From the NCBI RefSeq assembly GCF_023522835.1, contig NZ_JALCZU010000001.1, positions 513,297-577,296 on the forward strand: a stretch of 64,000 nucleotides of DNA. Direction: 5' to 3'. How positions within the stretch are numbered: position 1 is the first letter of the stretch; each line of letters begins with the position of its first letter. Below are positions 25,831 through 34,539 of this stretch, piece by piece. The DNA is from Oceanobacillus saliphilus. Lineage in GTDB: Bacteria; Bacillota; Bacilli; Bacillales; Amphibacillaceae. Under the pieces are notes generated by a model. That model saw only the letters and a program-made list of their open reading frames with translations, ran no database searches and had not been told where the DNA came from. A program made the translations under genes and the position numbers.

Positions 25831-27765
25831 TTAAAAACGTTTTATAAAGCGATATACAATCAGGCTACGTGTTAATAATTTAAACTCGTTGGTGAATATC
25901 AATTCTTGCTTAGGATCAGTTCCTATCTTTAATAAAGCATCGTTTATTACTTCTAAATTAATAAAGTCACCTAACTCTTTATCATTCGCAATCTCTTGTA
26001 ATTCATTGATAAAAATACCCCAACCAGGAGTCATACGATGCACGACATCGGCGCCCTGTATCCCACGGACACTCTGGTTAAGCCTTACGTTATCAGGTAA
26101 AAGGCCTTTCATAGACCTGCGTATAATTGATCTGTCCATTCCACCAATAACATATTGATCTTTTGGTAAAGATAAGCAAAATCGGATAACATTTAAATCA
26201 TTTGTAGGGTCTCTATTCCATAGTCCATAGCGCAAAGAAAGCTTTGTTTCTGCTACACCACTTTTATTCCAAGGAAATAATTGTTGATAATAATTCTTTC
26301 TATATTCCGTTAGATTCTGAGGACTGCTGTTTAAATCAAATCCATATGACTCCAGCTTTTCAAATACTTGCGTCTTGTGTGCAAATGACGGGTTAATAAA
26401 AGTGGGAAATAGGGAAATAGAACGTTCCTTTTTAACAGCTTGAGAAATTGCCCTCTTGGCAACAAACGGAATCATTACTGACTTTCCTGTACCAAAGTTA
26501 TTGCAATACGCATCTAACTCCTTATAAAGTCGGATCAAATGTGCTTTTTTTAATAAATCTGTATAAAAATTGTATGTTAAATTCATCGATCCCCAGGAAA
26601 TAGAGTGATTCCCCCTCGCACCATTTAGAAGCACTTTTACTCCCTTTTGTTGTGCCGTTTCATTTATCCCTTTCAACCAGAAAGAATTTTCGAAGAATTT
26701 ATACGGCATTTCCATAATGTCTAAGAAGTCATCTACTTCTGACAAGGAATTTCTTCCATTAAAATCTAAATAGTTATCAGATATATTTCCAACATGATTA
26801 ACAGTCTCTTTTATATATGGTGTTTCATTAGCTATATAATGACTTGAAGTCCAATCTGTAAAACTATCTTCTGGCACGTAACTGAATGTATGTAATGGTT
26901 TCTGTTGGCCTTTTAATGCTTTTGCTGCGAAACTAACGACTGATCCTGAATCCAATCCACCGCTTAATTGAGAACCAACTTCCCCATGTGTACGAAGCCT
27001 AACGTGGACCGCCTTCTGAAAAAAATCACGAAATGCTTCTTCATATTCTTCATTTGAATTGAGCTTCAACTCTTCTTTAACGTCAATTGTGCAATATCTA
27101 GATAGGGATACGTTACCCTTACTAACTGTAATGCTATGTGAAGGTGGTACTTGATGAATAGATTTATAAACGGTCGAAAACATATCAACTGCTTCTACCA
27201 TCGTTGGGATTGCCAGAAATTCAGCTAGCCACTCTTCATTTAGTTCTTTCTTAACATAAGGTAAAGTGAACAATGGATTGATTGTTGTTGAAAATGCAAA
27301 ACTATTTTCATTACGATAAAAATAAAGGGTTCGCGCTCCGGAAAAATCCCTTGCTCCGAATAGTTTTTGATTCTTCTCATCCCAGATCATAAAGGCAAAG
27401 TCACCCTGCAAATATTTTGGCGTTTCCTCCCCCCATTTGGAATAAGCCAGTAAAATCAGCCTGCTGTCCGGTATTGTTTTTTGTTGCTCCCTGTTTATTT
27501 GCAGCAGTTGGAACAATTCATCCCGATTGTCAATAATCACATCTGCTGTGATTGCGAGCTGGCGGTCGTAATCGTAGTATGGCATTTGCTCACCAACAGA
27601 TTCTGGTGTGATCCATTGGGCATGGCAGCCGAGGAAGATGTTTTGGTTAGTCCAGGTGTGGATTGCGTCGGAGGGAAAATGTTCAAAGGAGTCCACTAAT
27701 TTGTAACTATCTTCTTTAGAGATAGGTTTTTTATTAAAATGTAAAATACCAGTAATTGCACCCAT
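25831..27765 (-). CDS. lasso cyclase C1 (asparagine-synthetase homologue)
   Basis: ATP-dependent macrolactam synthetase of 644 residues that adenylates the ring Asp side chain and joins it to the core N-terminus. The N-terminal glutaminase-like domain is degenerate: the protein begins MGAITG, without the Cys at position 2 needed for glutamine hydrolysis, as in known lasso cyclases. The PP-loop SGGLDSGSV is at residues 268-276. It has a GGAGG site 7 bases before the ATG and its own candidate promoter and SinR-like operator upstream. The A1 precursor follows by 13 bases. It is closely related to C2 (30033), clearly a duplicated unit. Confidence 0.93.
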   Translation of the reverse strand: MGAITGILHFNKKPISKEDSYKLVDSFEHFPSDAIHTWTNQNIFLGCHAQWITPESVGEQMPYYDYDRQLAITADVIIDNRDELFQLLQINREQQKTIPDSRLILLAYSKWGEETPKYLQGDFAFMIWDEKNQKLFGARDFSGARTLYFYRNENSFAFSTTINPLFTLPYVKKELNEEWLAEFLAIPTMVEAVDMFSTVYKSIHQVPPSHSITVSKGNVSLSRYCTIDVKEELKLNSNEEYEEAFRDFFQKAVHVRLRTHGEVGSQLSGGLDSGSVVSFAAKALKGQQKPLHTFSYVPEDSFTDWTSSHYIANETPYIKETVNHVGNISDNYLDFNGRNSLSEVDDFLDIMEMPYKFFENSFWLKGINETAQQKGVKVLLNGARGNHSISWGSMNLTYNFYTDLLKKAHLIRLYKELDAYCNNFGTGKSVMIPFVAKRAISQAVKKERSISLFPTFINPSFAHKTQVFEKLESYGFDLNSSPQNLTEYRKNYYQQLFPWNKSGVAETKLSLRYGLWNRDPTNDLNVIRFCLSLPKDQYVIGGMDRSIIRRSMKGLLPDNVRLNQSVRGIQGADVVHRMTPGWGIFINELQEIANDKELGDFINLEVINDALLKIGTDPKQELIFTNEFKLLTRSLIVYRFIKRF

Positions 27766-27801
27766 TTTTATCCTCCAAGTAATTAACTAAGATACAGCTT
27801 T

Positions 27802-27817
27802 GTTCTTTATAGAGAAC
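27802..27817 (-). promoter_or_regulatory. SinR-like operator in front of C1-A1
   Basis: Sixteen-base palindrome GTTCTTTATAGAGAAC with two GTTCTYT half-sites, identical to the published SinR half-site consensus. It lies 37 bases before the C1 start and about 12 bases after the -10 of the candidate promoter, so it covers the start of transcription. Confidence 0.75.
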
Positions 27818-27828
27818 TCCATGTATAT

Positions 27829-27857
27829 AAATTAGCATTTTATATATTTCCTGTCAA
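27829..27857 (-). promoter_or_regulatory. sigma-A-type promoter for C1-A1
   Basis: On the minus strand a perfect -35 TTGACA (27857-27852), a 17-base spacer ending in TGC (an extended -10 element) and TAATTT (27834-27829). It sits between the A2 hairpin and C1 and implies that C1 onward can be transcribed separately from D2-C2-A2. Confidence 0.75.
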
Positions 27858-27886
27858 TATGTCATTCTAAATAAACTAATAATGGT

Positions 27887-27915
27887 ACCCCTTATACGAG
27901 AAATGTATAAGGGGT
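27887..27915. terminator. hairpin after A2
   Basis: Perfect 11-bp inverted repeat ACCCCTTATAC / GTATAAGGGGT with a 7-base loop, about 38 bases after the A2 stop. A T run is lacking, so it is either a weak terminator or a hairpin protecting the precursor mRNA. It resembles the hairpin after A1. Confidence 0.65.
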
Positions 27916-27953
27916 CAATTTTATAGTATTGTTAACGAGATAAATATAAAAAT

Positions 27954-28082
27954 TTAGCTCTTATGAAGATGAACCACCTCATCCTCATCTACAAAAGTAG
28001 CATCGACATCTCTAATTCCAGGTCCTTGCATCGTCATATTAATATCTAAAACTTCCAACACCGGCTTGTTCCATGCTTTCAT
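27954..28082 (-). CDS. lasso-peptide precursor A2 (42 residues)
   Basis: Short gene with a strong AAGGAGGTG site before the ATG at 28082, 13 bases after the C2 cyclase stop. The leader has the B1-binding motif WNKPVL at residues 4-9 and ends in MTM, with Thr at -2. The predicted core (residues 19-42, 24 long) begins QGPGIRDVD. Asp at core position 9 aligns with the ring acceptor of paeninodin and A1 (Asp7 is a second candidate). The tail is acidic (DEDE), has two His, lacks Cys and ends Lys-Ser; the last Ser is the likely phosphorylation site. Gln at core position 1 is unusual and could compete by forming pyroglutamate. Confidence 0.88.
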   Translation of the reverse strand: MKAWNKPVLEVLDINMTMQGPGIRDVDATFVDEDEVVHLHKS

Positions 28083-28095
28083 TTTCCTCACCTCC

Positions 28096-30033
28096 TTAAG
28101 AGTGAAATGTTTGTAAATATCTAAAAACTATTAAACTGCGCATTAATATCCTAAAATCGGGATCAAACGCGCACTCTTCTCGTGGTCCTTCTTTAACTTT
28201 AGAAATTGCAGTTTTAATTACTTTTACATTAATAAATTCAGAAATAGTAGAGTCCTTTATTAATCGCTGTAACTCTTCTAAAAATAAGTTCCAATCTGGT
28301 GCCATTCGATGAATCCAATCTGCCCCTTGTATACCTCTAATTTTTTGATTTAATCTAACATTATTCGGGAGGTACCCTTCTGTTGCCTTTCTAATTAGGG
28401 CACGATCTACACCGTTTTTAACATATTGCTCTTCTGGTACTGATAAACAATACCTAATGACTCGAATATCATTAGTCGGGTCTCGGTCCAATAGTCCGTA
28501 CCGTAACGATAATTTTGCATTACATGTATTTGTTGTATTCCAACTAAAATCATCTTGAAAGTGATTCTTCCTAAAGTCGTATATATTTTGTTTCGAAAAT
28601 CCTTTATAGTCTATTCCTTTCTTTTGTAGCCTATCAAATACATTTGTCCTCATTGCAAAATCTGGATTTATTAACATTGGTAGCTCATAAGATTCATTTG
28701 TTCTCCTTTTATTAGTTGGGTAAGCCTTATCTTTTATAACCGAAAATATCCTAAACTTATCAAAAACTCCTATATTTTTACTATATTTATTCACTTCAAA
28801 ATAAAGTTGAATCCATTTTCTCTTCTTTAATAAAATAGCATAATAGTCTAATGCTCTTCCCCAGGAAATCCCTAGATTACCTCGCGCCCCATTTAACATA
28901 ATCCCTATACCCTTTTGGCTTGCATGTTCATATATTCCTTTTATCCAAACGGAATTTTCGAAAAATTTATAAGGCATCTCCATAATTTCGAGCCATTCAT
29001 CAATCTCTGATATGGGACTCTTACCATCAAAGCTCAAATAATGTTCATTAATATTCCCTACATATTGGACAGTTGATTTGATAAAGGGCCTTTCATCAGC
29101 CATTCTATGGTAAGGTGTCCAATCAGTAAAATCTGCTTCAGGGATATAACTATAAGTATGTAACTTTTTATTCTGATTAAGTAAAGATTTCGCTGCAAAA
29201 CTGACAACAGAACCCGAATCAAGTCCACCACTTAAATGTGATCCAACTGGGTGGAACGTACGCAACCTTGCATCTACTGCCTGTTGAAATACATCTCTAA
29301 ATGCTTCAATATAATCTTTTTCTGTCTTAAACTTTACTTTATTTCCTAACTCTAAAATATTATATTTTGAAACAATTACTTTACCTTCTACTACAGATAT
29401 AGTAGAAGAGGGTGAGAGTTCCTTAATAGATTTAATGACAGTTATTGAAGTATCTATTGTGTCAATCATATTTGGTATAGCCAAATAATCAGCAAGCCAC
29501 TGTTCATTTATCCTTTTTTCAATAAAAGGTAATGATAATAATGGTTCCATAATTGTACAAAAGGCAAATCGATGGTTTTGATTGTAGTAATAAAGTGTTC
29601 TAGCTCCAGAAAAATCCCTAGCTCCAAATAATTTTTGATTCTTTTCATCCCAAATCATAAACGCAAAATCACCTATTAAATGTTTGGGTACATCTTCTCC
29701 CCATTTTGAGTATGCTAGTAGAATAAGTTGACTATCAGGTATAATTTTCCTTTTCTCTCTATCTACTTGTAATATATCAAACAATTCTTCGCGATTATCA
29801 ATAATAGCATCAGCAGTAATAGCCATCTGTCTCTCATTATCGTAAAAAGGTAATGGTTCACCTACTGACTCTGGGGTGATCCACTGTGCGTGGCAACCTA
29901 AGAAAACGTTCTCTTGCTGCCAAATCATTGCGTCATCATCAGGGAATTTCTGTAATGCTTTCATAATTAGAAAACTGTGGTTACTTGGTATTGGCTCTTT
30001 GTTAAAATGGTAGATTCCGGCGATTGCACTCAT
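28096..30033 (-). CDS. lasso cyclase C2 (asparagine-synthetase homologue)
   Basis: Second macrolactam synthetase, 645 residues, collinear with C1 over its whole length (for example CHAQWITPESVGE, FGARDFSGARTLY). It begins MSAIAG, again without a Cys nucleophile, and has the PP-loop SGGLDSGSV at 268-276. The start is the ATG at 30033 with GGAGAT 6 bases upstream; a longer frame to 30099 crosses the palindromic operator and is not credible. The gene is visibly more AT-rich than C1, especially at third codon positions. It precedes A2 by 13 bases and probably serves it. Confidence 0.93.
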   Translation of the reverse strand: MSAIAGIYHFNKEPIPSNHSFLIMKALQKFPDDDAMIWQQENVFLGCHAQWITPESVGEPLPFYDNERQMAITADAIIDNREELFDILQVDREKRKIIPDSQLILLAYSKWGEDVPKHLIGDFAFMIWDEKNQKLFGARDFSGARTLYYYNQNHRFAFCTIMEPLLSLPFIEKRINEQWLADYLAIPNMIDTIDTSITVIKSIKELSPSSTISVVEGKVIVSKYNILELGNKVKFKTEKDYIEAFRDVFQQAVDARLRTFHPVGSHLSGGLDSGSVVSFAAKSLLNQNKKLHTYSYIPEADFTDWTPYHRMADERPFIKSTVQYVGNINEHYLSFDGKSPISEIDEWLEIMEMPYKFFENSVWIKGIYEHASQKGIGIMLNGARGNLGISWGRALDYYAILLKKRKWIQLYFEVNKYSKNIGVFDKFRIFSVIKDKAYPTNKRRTNESYELPMLINPDFAMRTNVFDRLQKKGIDYKGFSKQNIYDFRKNHFQDDFSWNTTNTCNAKLSLRYGLLDRDPTNDIRVIRYCLSVPEEQYVKNGVDRALIRKATEGYLPNNVRLNQKIRGIQGADWIHRMAPDWNLFLEELQRLIKDSTISEFINVKVIKTAISKVKEGPREECAFDPDFRILMRSLIVFRYLQTFHS

Positions 30034-30081
30034 TTTTAATCTCCGATACAAATTATTTATAGTACCTATGCTCTTCATTTT

Positions 30082-30097
30082 GTTCCTAATTAAGAAC
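30082..30097 (-). promoter_or_regulatory. SinR-like operator in front of C2-A2
   Basis: Palindrome GTTCCTAATTAAGAAC with outer GTTC/GAAC arms in the same spacing as the site before C1 and the eps sites. On the minus strand its first half reads GTTCTTA, one base off GTTCTYT. It lies 49 bases before the C2 start. I could not find a convincing -35/-10 pair beside it. Confidence 0.6.
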
Positions 30098-30182
30098 ACC
30101 TATTGTTGAGTAGGCTAATTATCTTAGAGAAAATTATTACTTTATTACTATTTCTAATTAATTCACGTTTAAAAGTGAATAG

Positions 30183-31949
30183 CTACATAACCGACCTTTC
30201 TAGCTTGTTATCAACAGATACTAATCTACCTTTACTTATCTTAAATACTATGTCGCAATTCTCAATTGTACTAAGGCGATGTGCAATAATTATCAATGTC
30301 TTTTCACCCTTTAACCCATCAATCGCCCTCATAATCTCCTTTTCTGTTTCATTATCTAATGCAGATGTAGCCTCATCCATAAATAAAATTTCAGGATTAT
30401 GGTACAATGCCCTAGCAATCCCTATGCGTTGACGTTGTCCTCCAGATAGACGGACTCCCCGCTCGCCAACAGATGTTTCTAATTGATCAGGAAGGGCTTC
30501 AACAAATTCTTTCAATTGCGCCTGTTCTAACGCTCGCCATACTTCTTTATCATCAATATGGTTCGCTTCAATCCCAAAAGCAACATTTCCTCGAATCGTA
30601 TCATCTGATAGAAAGATGGTTTGGGGAATATAGCCGATTTTTTGTTGCCACAATGTTCTTTGATTATGCAAGTTTTTCCCATCTATTTCAACACTCCCTT
30701 TTTCTGGTTGAAATAAACCAAGGATAATATCAACAAGTGTTGTTTTACCCGCACCTGACTCACCTATGAACGCAACAGATTGACCGATAGGAATATTTAA
30801 AGATATATTTTGCACAGCGCATTCCTTTTGATTAGGATATTGAAAAGAAACATCATTTACCCGTATGGAACTTTTAAAAGTCTTCTCCCCATTATTAACC
30901 TCTACTACATTTTCACTTAAAGATAAATTCTCCTCTTTATTCATAAAAAGATCCTCATAAACTACATTTAGTGCCGGCAAACTATATCGTATTGTAGTTA
31001 TCAAGGCAACTACTCGATTTATTGAAGGCATAAGTCTAATTGCAGCCATCGCAAAAAGTGCCATCATTGAAATAAGCTGAGCAGTATTTGTTCCTTGTAA
31101 AATTATAATTAACATTACGAAAAGGACGACAGCTATAATTAATGTTTCAATAAAATACCTTGGTATGACTTCCAACATTTTCATATATCTAATATTATTG
31201 CGATTAATCTGACTTTGTTCTTTGTAAGACTTAATAAAATAGGCTTCCTTTCCAGATACTTTAACTTCTTTACTAGCCCCTAGTCCTTGATTAACCCATT
31301 TAATCATCGCACCACTTACCTTTTGTTGCTCGACTCCCAGTTGATCTATTTTATTTCTTTGTAGTTTAAAAAATAAAAAAACACTTCCACCTAATAGGAT
31401 AGAAGCTGTTATCATAGCGATTGGTGCTGTAAAGAATAGCAGAATCGAGATACATATTATTACAAGTATTTCCGTAAGCAATTGAAAGCCTGAAATGACA
31501 ATTCCCTGAAATACTCTAGGTACTTCATTATTTACATTTCTCAATAAGTCCGCTGTGTTTCTTTGTAGGTGAAATGTATAAGGCTTTGTTAAATATTCTT
31601 GAAACAAATCACGAGACAGGTTAACTTGTTGATTTGTTGTGACCCTTACTTGTAAGTAATTAAACAGAAGCAAGTATAAATTTTTGAAAACAAATACGGA
31701 AAGTAGTAAAGCTACCAAAAAAATGATAAAACTATTCGATGATTGGAAACCAAATAATTCATACACATAAGCTAAAATCGCTTGATCCTGGATTATTTCC
31801 GGATTTGTTACAATACCAACAAATGGAGCAATCAATCCAATCCCAATCGTTTCGAATATGGCTGCTATGATCATCATGAAGAATAGAATGAGTAGCTTTT
31901 TCTTTTCCTTTTTATCTAATAACTCCAACAATTTATTAAATATATTCAT
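30183..31949 (-). CDS. ABC exporter of the lasso-peptide cluster (D2)
   Basis: Fused permease-ATPase half-transporter of 588 residues with about six membrane helices in the first 310. Walker A is GESGAGKTT, followed by the signature LSGGQRQR and Walker B EILFMDEATSALD. It lacks a peptidase domain. It opens the cluster and probably exports one or both lasso peptides. The start is uncertain: the ATG at 31949 is preceded by AAGGTG at a long 13-base distance, and a GTG four codons earlier is too close to that site. AT-rich codon use matches C2 rather than D1, consistent with D2-C2-A2 having arrived as a unit. Confidence 0.9.
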   Translation of the reverse strand: MNIFNKLLELLDKKEKKKLLILFFMMIIAAIFETIGIGLIAPFVGIVTNPEIIQDQAILAYVYELFGFQSSNSFIIFLVALLLSVFVFKNLYLLLFNYLQVRVTTNQQVNLSRDLFQEYLTKPYTFHLQRNTADLLRNVNNEVPRVFQGIVISGFQLLTEILVIICISILLFFTAPIAMITASILLGGSVFLFFKLQRNKIDQLGVEQQKVSGAMIKWVNQGLGASKEVKVSGKEAYFIKSYKEQSQINRNNIRYMKMLEVIPRYFIETLIIAVVLFVMLIIILQGTNTAQLISMMALFAMAAIRLMPSINRVVALITTIRYSLPALNVVYEDLFMNKEENLSLSENVVEVNNGEKTFKSSIRVNDVSFQYPNQKECAVQNISLNIPIGQSVAFIGESGAGKTTLVDIILGLFQPEKGSVEIDGKNLHNQRTLWQQKIGYIPQTIFLSDDTIRGNVAFGIEANHIDDKEVWRALEQAQLKEFVEALPDQLETSVGERGVRLSGGQRQRIGIARALYHNPEILFMDEATSALDNETEKEIMRAIDGLKGEKTLIIIAHRLSTIENCDIVFKISKGRLVSVDNKLERSVM

Positions 31950-32127
31950 TAAGATATTCACACACCTTGTCTATGGCTTAGTTAACCATATTTTTAATAC
32001 ATTTTTTATTTCAAAATGAAATATAAAACATCTGATACATATAAACTATCTCATCCATTATTTCACATCAGAATATCTAGTCGTTTCTAGTTATTTGTGT
32101 TTATTTATTATTTTCCACTATATATTA

Positions 32128-33171
32128 TTACGTTGCTATCATAATAATTTTAATAAAATTATGGAATCTCCTTTTAAATTTCACCAGCCAAATAAAGAGA
32201 TTGATATTCTTAAAAATACATATTTTTTTCAGTATAGTGTAATATTTTGAAGGACATTTAAAGTTTAATATATACTTGTTAAAATCTGAATCTCCCATTA
32301 TTATTGCTAGAGTATTATACTTTTCAATATATGTTAGATCACTCAATACAACATTTTGCATATGGCTTAGAGTACTGATTAAATAATCATTCGTTATTTT
32401 ATCTATAGCCTCAGAAACATTATATTTATAGCATAAAGAAACGCCGAATTTTCTATTGTCCAGTAGATAATTATATAGGTCTTTATCAAAAACTCTAGAC
32501 AATGATTCCCTTTGCCGAATATTATAGTTATACAGTGGATCGTCTATAAATACTATTGAATTAATTTGAGTAAGTAGCAAAAAATTTAAACGTGCATCTT
32601 CACCTTTGTTTCTTCTTTCATCAAATTTGATATTAGTATTATCTAAGATTTCCTTTTTATAAAGTTTGTTAAAACAAGCCATAAGGCTATAATCCTGAGA
32701 ACTTAATAATTTTGGAATTATTGCGGTCTCAATAGTTTCTTTAGTTATTACACAGTTACTCTCTTCCCAAACAGGTGATATTGTTACAGTATTTTTAATT
32801 TGATTAATTATAGTAAATGGACAAACAACTATATCAGAGTTGTATTCTAACAAAGCATTCAATAATAATTCAAACATATTTTGATTTATCGTGTCATCAG
32901 GATCAACAAAACCTATATATTTCCCATTAGCAGCATAAATTCCTTTATTTCGTGCAGAAGATACCCCTGCATTATCGCTATGGATAACCTTTATTCTGTT
33001 ATCATTTGCAGCGTATTCATCACAAATTTCCCCACTTCTATCTGTCGATCCATCATTAACAAGTATAAGTTCATAATTATTAAATGATTGCGCTAATATT
33101 GAATCTATACAATCCTTTAAGTAGCTTTCAACGTTATAAACTGGAACAACTATACTTATAATTGGGTTCAT
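32128..33171 (-). CDS. family 2 glycosyltransferase
   Basis: GT-A-fold glycosyltransferase of 347 residues. The N-terminal nucleotide-sugar domain has ISIVVPVYNVESYLKDCIDS, the metal-contacting Asp motif VNDGSTDRSGEICDEY and the DxD-type motif GFVDPDDT near residue 95. The C-terminal half has no recognised domain. The start at 33171 (MNPIIS) has GAGGGTGG 8 bases upstream. It is the last gene of the polysaccharide cluster before the lasso genes and is very AT-rich. The sugar donor is unknown. A related but broken gene lies at 34180-34522. Confidence 0.88.
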   Translation of the reverse strand: MNPIISIVVPVYNVESYLKDCIDSILAQSFNNYELILVNDGSTDRSGEICDEYAANDNRIKVIHSDNAGVSSARNKGIYAANGKYIGFVDPDDTINQNMFELLLNALLEYNSDIVVCPFTIINQIKNTVTISPVWEESNCVITKETIETAIIPKLLSSQDYSLMACFNKLYKKEILDNTNIKFDERRNKGEDARLNFLLLTQINSIVFIDDPLYNYNIRQRESLSRVFDKDLYNYLLDNRKFGVSLCYKYNVSEAIDKITNDYLISTLSHMQNVVLSDLTYIEKYNTLAIIMGDSDFNKYILNFKCPSKYYTILKKICIFKNINLFIWLVKFKRRFHNFIKIIMIAT

Positions 33172-33283
33172 TAGTTTTTCCACCCTCTTAAACAAATTTA
33201 TTATTAGAATACCTTCATACATTCTACTAACTTATTTTTAAAATATTTCTATTACTTTTATTTCATCCGAGCAAGAATATTGC

Positions 33284-34183
33284 TCACCCTATTCTAATTA
33301 TAATTTCATTCTCATATTTTATATCTTTAACATCATTTACATTCCATCCCTCTTTTATATCCCCAATATATTTATTTTTTACAGGAACTTTTTCAACAGT
33401 TCCTTGAAGGAACCATTCATACTCTATATCAATATGCCCTATGTCTATAGCTTGATATCCTAAAGTTGATAAGTCATAAGCTAATACAGTAGCTGTAGGG
33501 CCAAGAGCGATTAATATTAATATTGCACTATCTTGTTTTTTCACTTCCTTTAGAATTTCGTCATACTTTTTGTAAGCATTGGTCACTGGGCAGATTATTC
33601 TATTGATAGATCGAACATTATTAAATAGATCATTTCCCAGACCTAATTTACTTTGTGCACCTTCAACAATTAACACATCTCTGTCATTCCACAGCTCTTT
33701 GAATTTTGCAAATCGTACTCTTGATTTACATTTATCTTTATAATCTATATATAAGCGCGTTACAAGTGAGTCATAATATTCTTTTTTCTTATCAATCATG
33801 TTATAAATTTTATTGCGATTGCTTCCTAGATATTTATACCAATAGTTTTGGGCATTATCGTTAAATGAATAGAGTTCAACAAAGACGTTGGGTATACATA
33901 CAATATGATTCTCTTGATTACTTGAAATTATTTCCTTTAATCTACAGTTTATCTCTATTGAATTGGTTTGAAATGAAAGATCCCTTCCCATCATTATTCC
34001 AAACTCCCCATCCCCAAACCTACTAACAGAACACCTATTATTGATTATTTTGTTTAGTGTTGCATCAGTATTATGTACTATAGGTGGCTTTACTATTAAA
34101 GATATTAGTTGATTATATTTAACAGTAATTAATTCTTTTATTTTTAAAACCATATAATATCCCTTTAATAGGTACTTTTTCAT
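33284..34183 (-). CDS. GT-D fold glycosyltransferase (DUF1792-like)
   Basis: 299 residues resembling the DUF1792/GT-D domain first described in streptococcal adhesin glycosylation. RFGDGEFGIM near residue 55 contains the DGE metal motif characteristic of GT-D enzymes, and VEGAQSKLGLGNDLF and ILIALGPTATVLAYDL fit the nucleotide-sugar core. It probably adds glucose or a related sugar, but the donor is not determined. The ATG overlaps the end of the broken GT2 gene, with GGAAGAAGGAGAG as ribosome site. It is very AT-rich. Confidence 0.83.
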   Translation of the reverse strand: MKKYLLKGYYMVLKIKELITVKYNQLISLIVKPPIVHNTDATLNKIINNRCSVSRFGDGEFGIMMGRDLSFQTNSIEINCRLKEIISSNQENHIVCIPNVFVELYSFNDNAQNYWYKYLGSNRNKIYNMIDKKKEYYDSLVTRLYIDYKDKCKSRVRFAKFKELWNDRDVLIVEGAQSKLGLGNDLFNNVRSINRIICPVTNAYKKYDEILKEVKKQDSAILILIALGPTATVLAYDLSTLGYQAIDIGHIDIEYEWFLQGTVEKVPVKNKYIGDIKEGWNVNDVKDIKYENEIIIRIG

Positions 34184-34522
34184 ACTACTCTCCTTCTTCC
34201 TTTAATATTAATTAGTAATTTATAAAAACGGGCGTTTATCTTAGTAGCTATTATAAGAAGCTTAACGGTTTTAGGATACTGCTTTTGTCCTACCAACATT
34301 TCTTGATTCCGATAAGCATCCATTCTCCTTATGAATGATACGAACTCTAGAATCTTTACTCGCATATTCATCACAAATACCCCCACAGCTGTCTGGTGAT
34401 CCATCGTTGACAAGAATTAGTTCAAAGTCACCAAATGTCTGTTTTATAATACTTTCAACACATTTATGGATGTAAGGCTCTACTTTATAAACAGGAACAA
34501 TTATACTTATTTTTGGATTCAT
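34180..34522 (-). pseudogene. remnant of a family 2 glycosyltransferase (internal deletion and frameshift)
   Basis: The reading frame starts well at 34522 (ISIIVPVYKVEPYIHKC, VNDGSPDSCGGICDEY) and is collinear with the first 77 residues of the GT2 at 32128-33171. It then breaks at SESRNVG. The next frame continues with PKTVKLLIIATKINARFYK to 34180, which looks like the C-terminal helix of the same kind of protein. About 200 residues, including the DxD catalytic region, are missing. The protein cannot be active. A small intact protein of unknown use is a less likely reading. Confidence 0.75.
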
Positions 34523-34539
34523 TTCTCAAATTCCTCATT

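Noticed and set aside
30034-30099. N-terminal extension of cyclase C2 from 30099
   Set aside because: It would translate across the SinR-like palindrome and add 22 residues not found in C1; the ATG at 30033 has a proper ribosome site.
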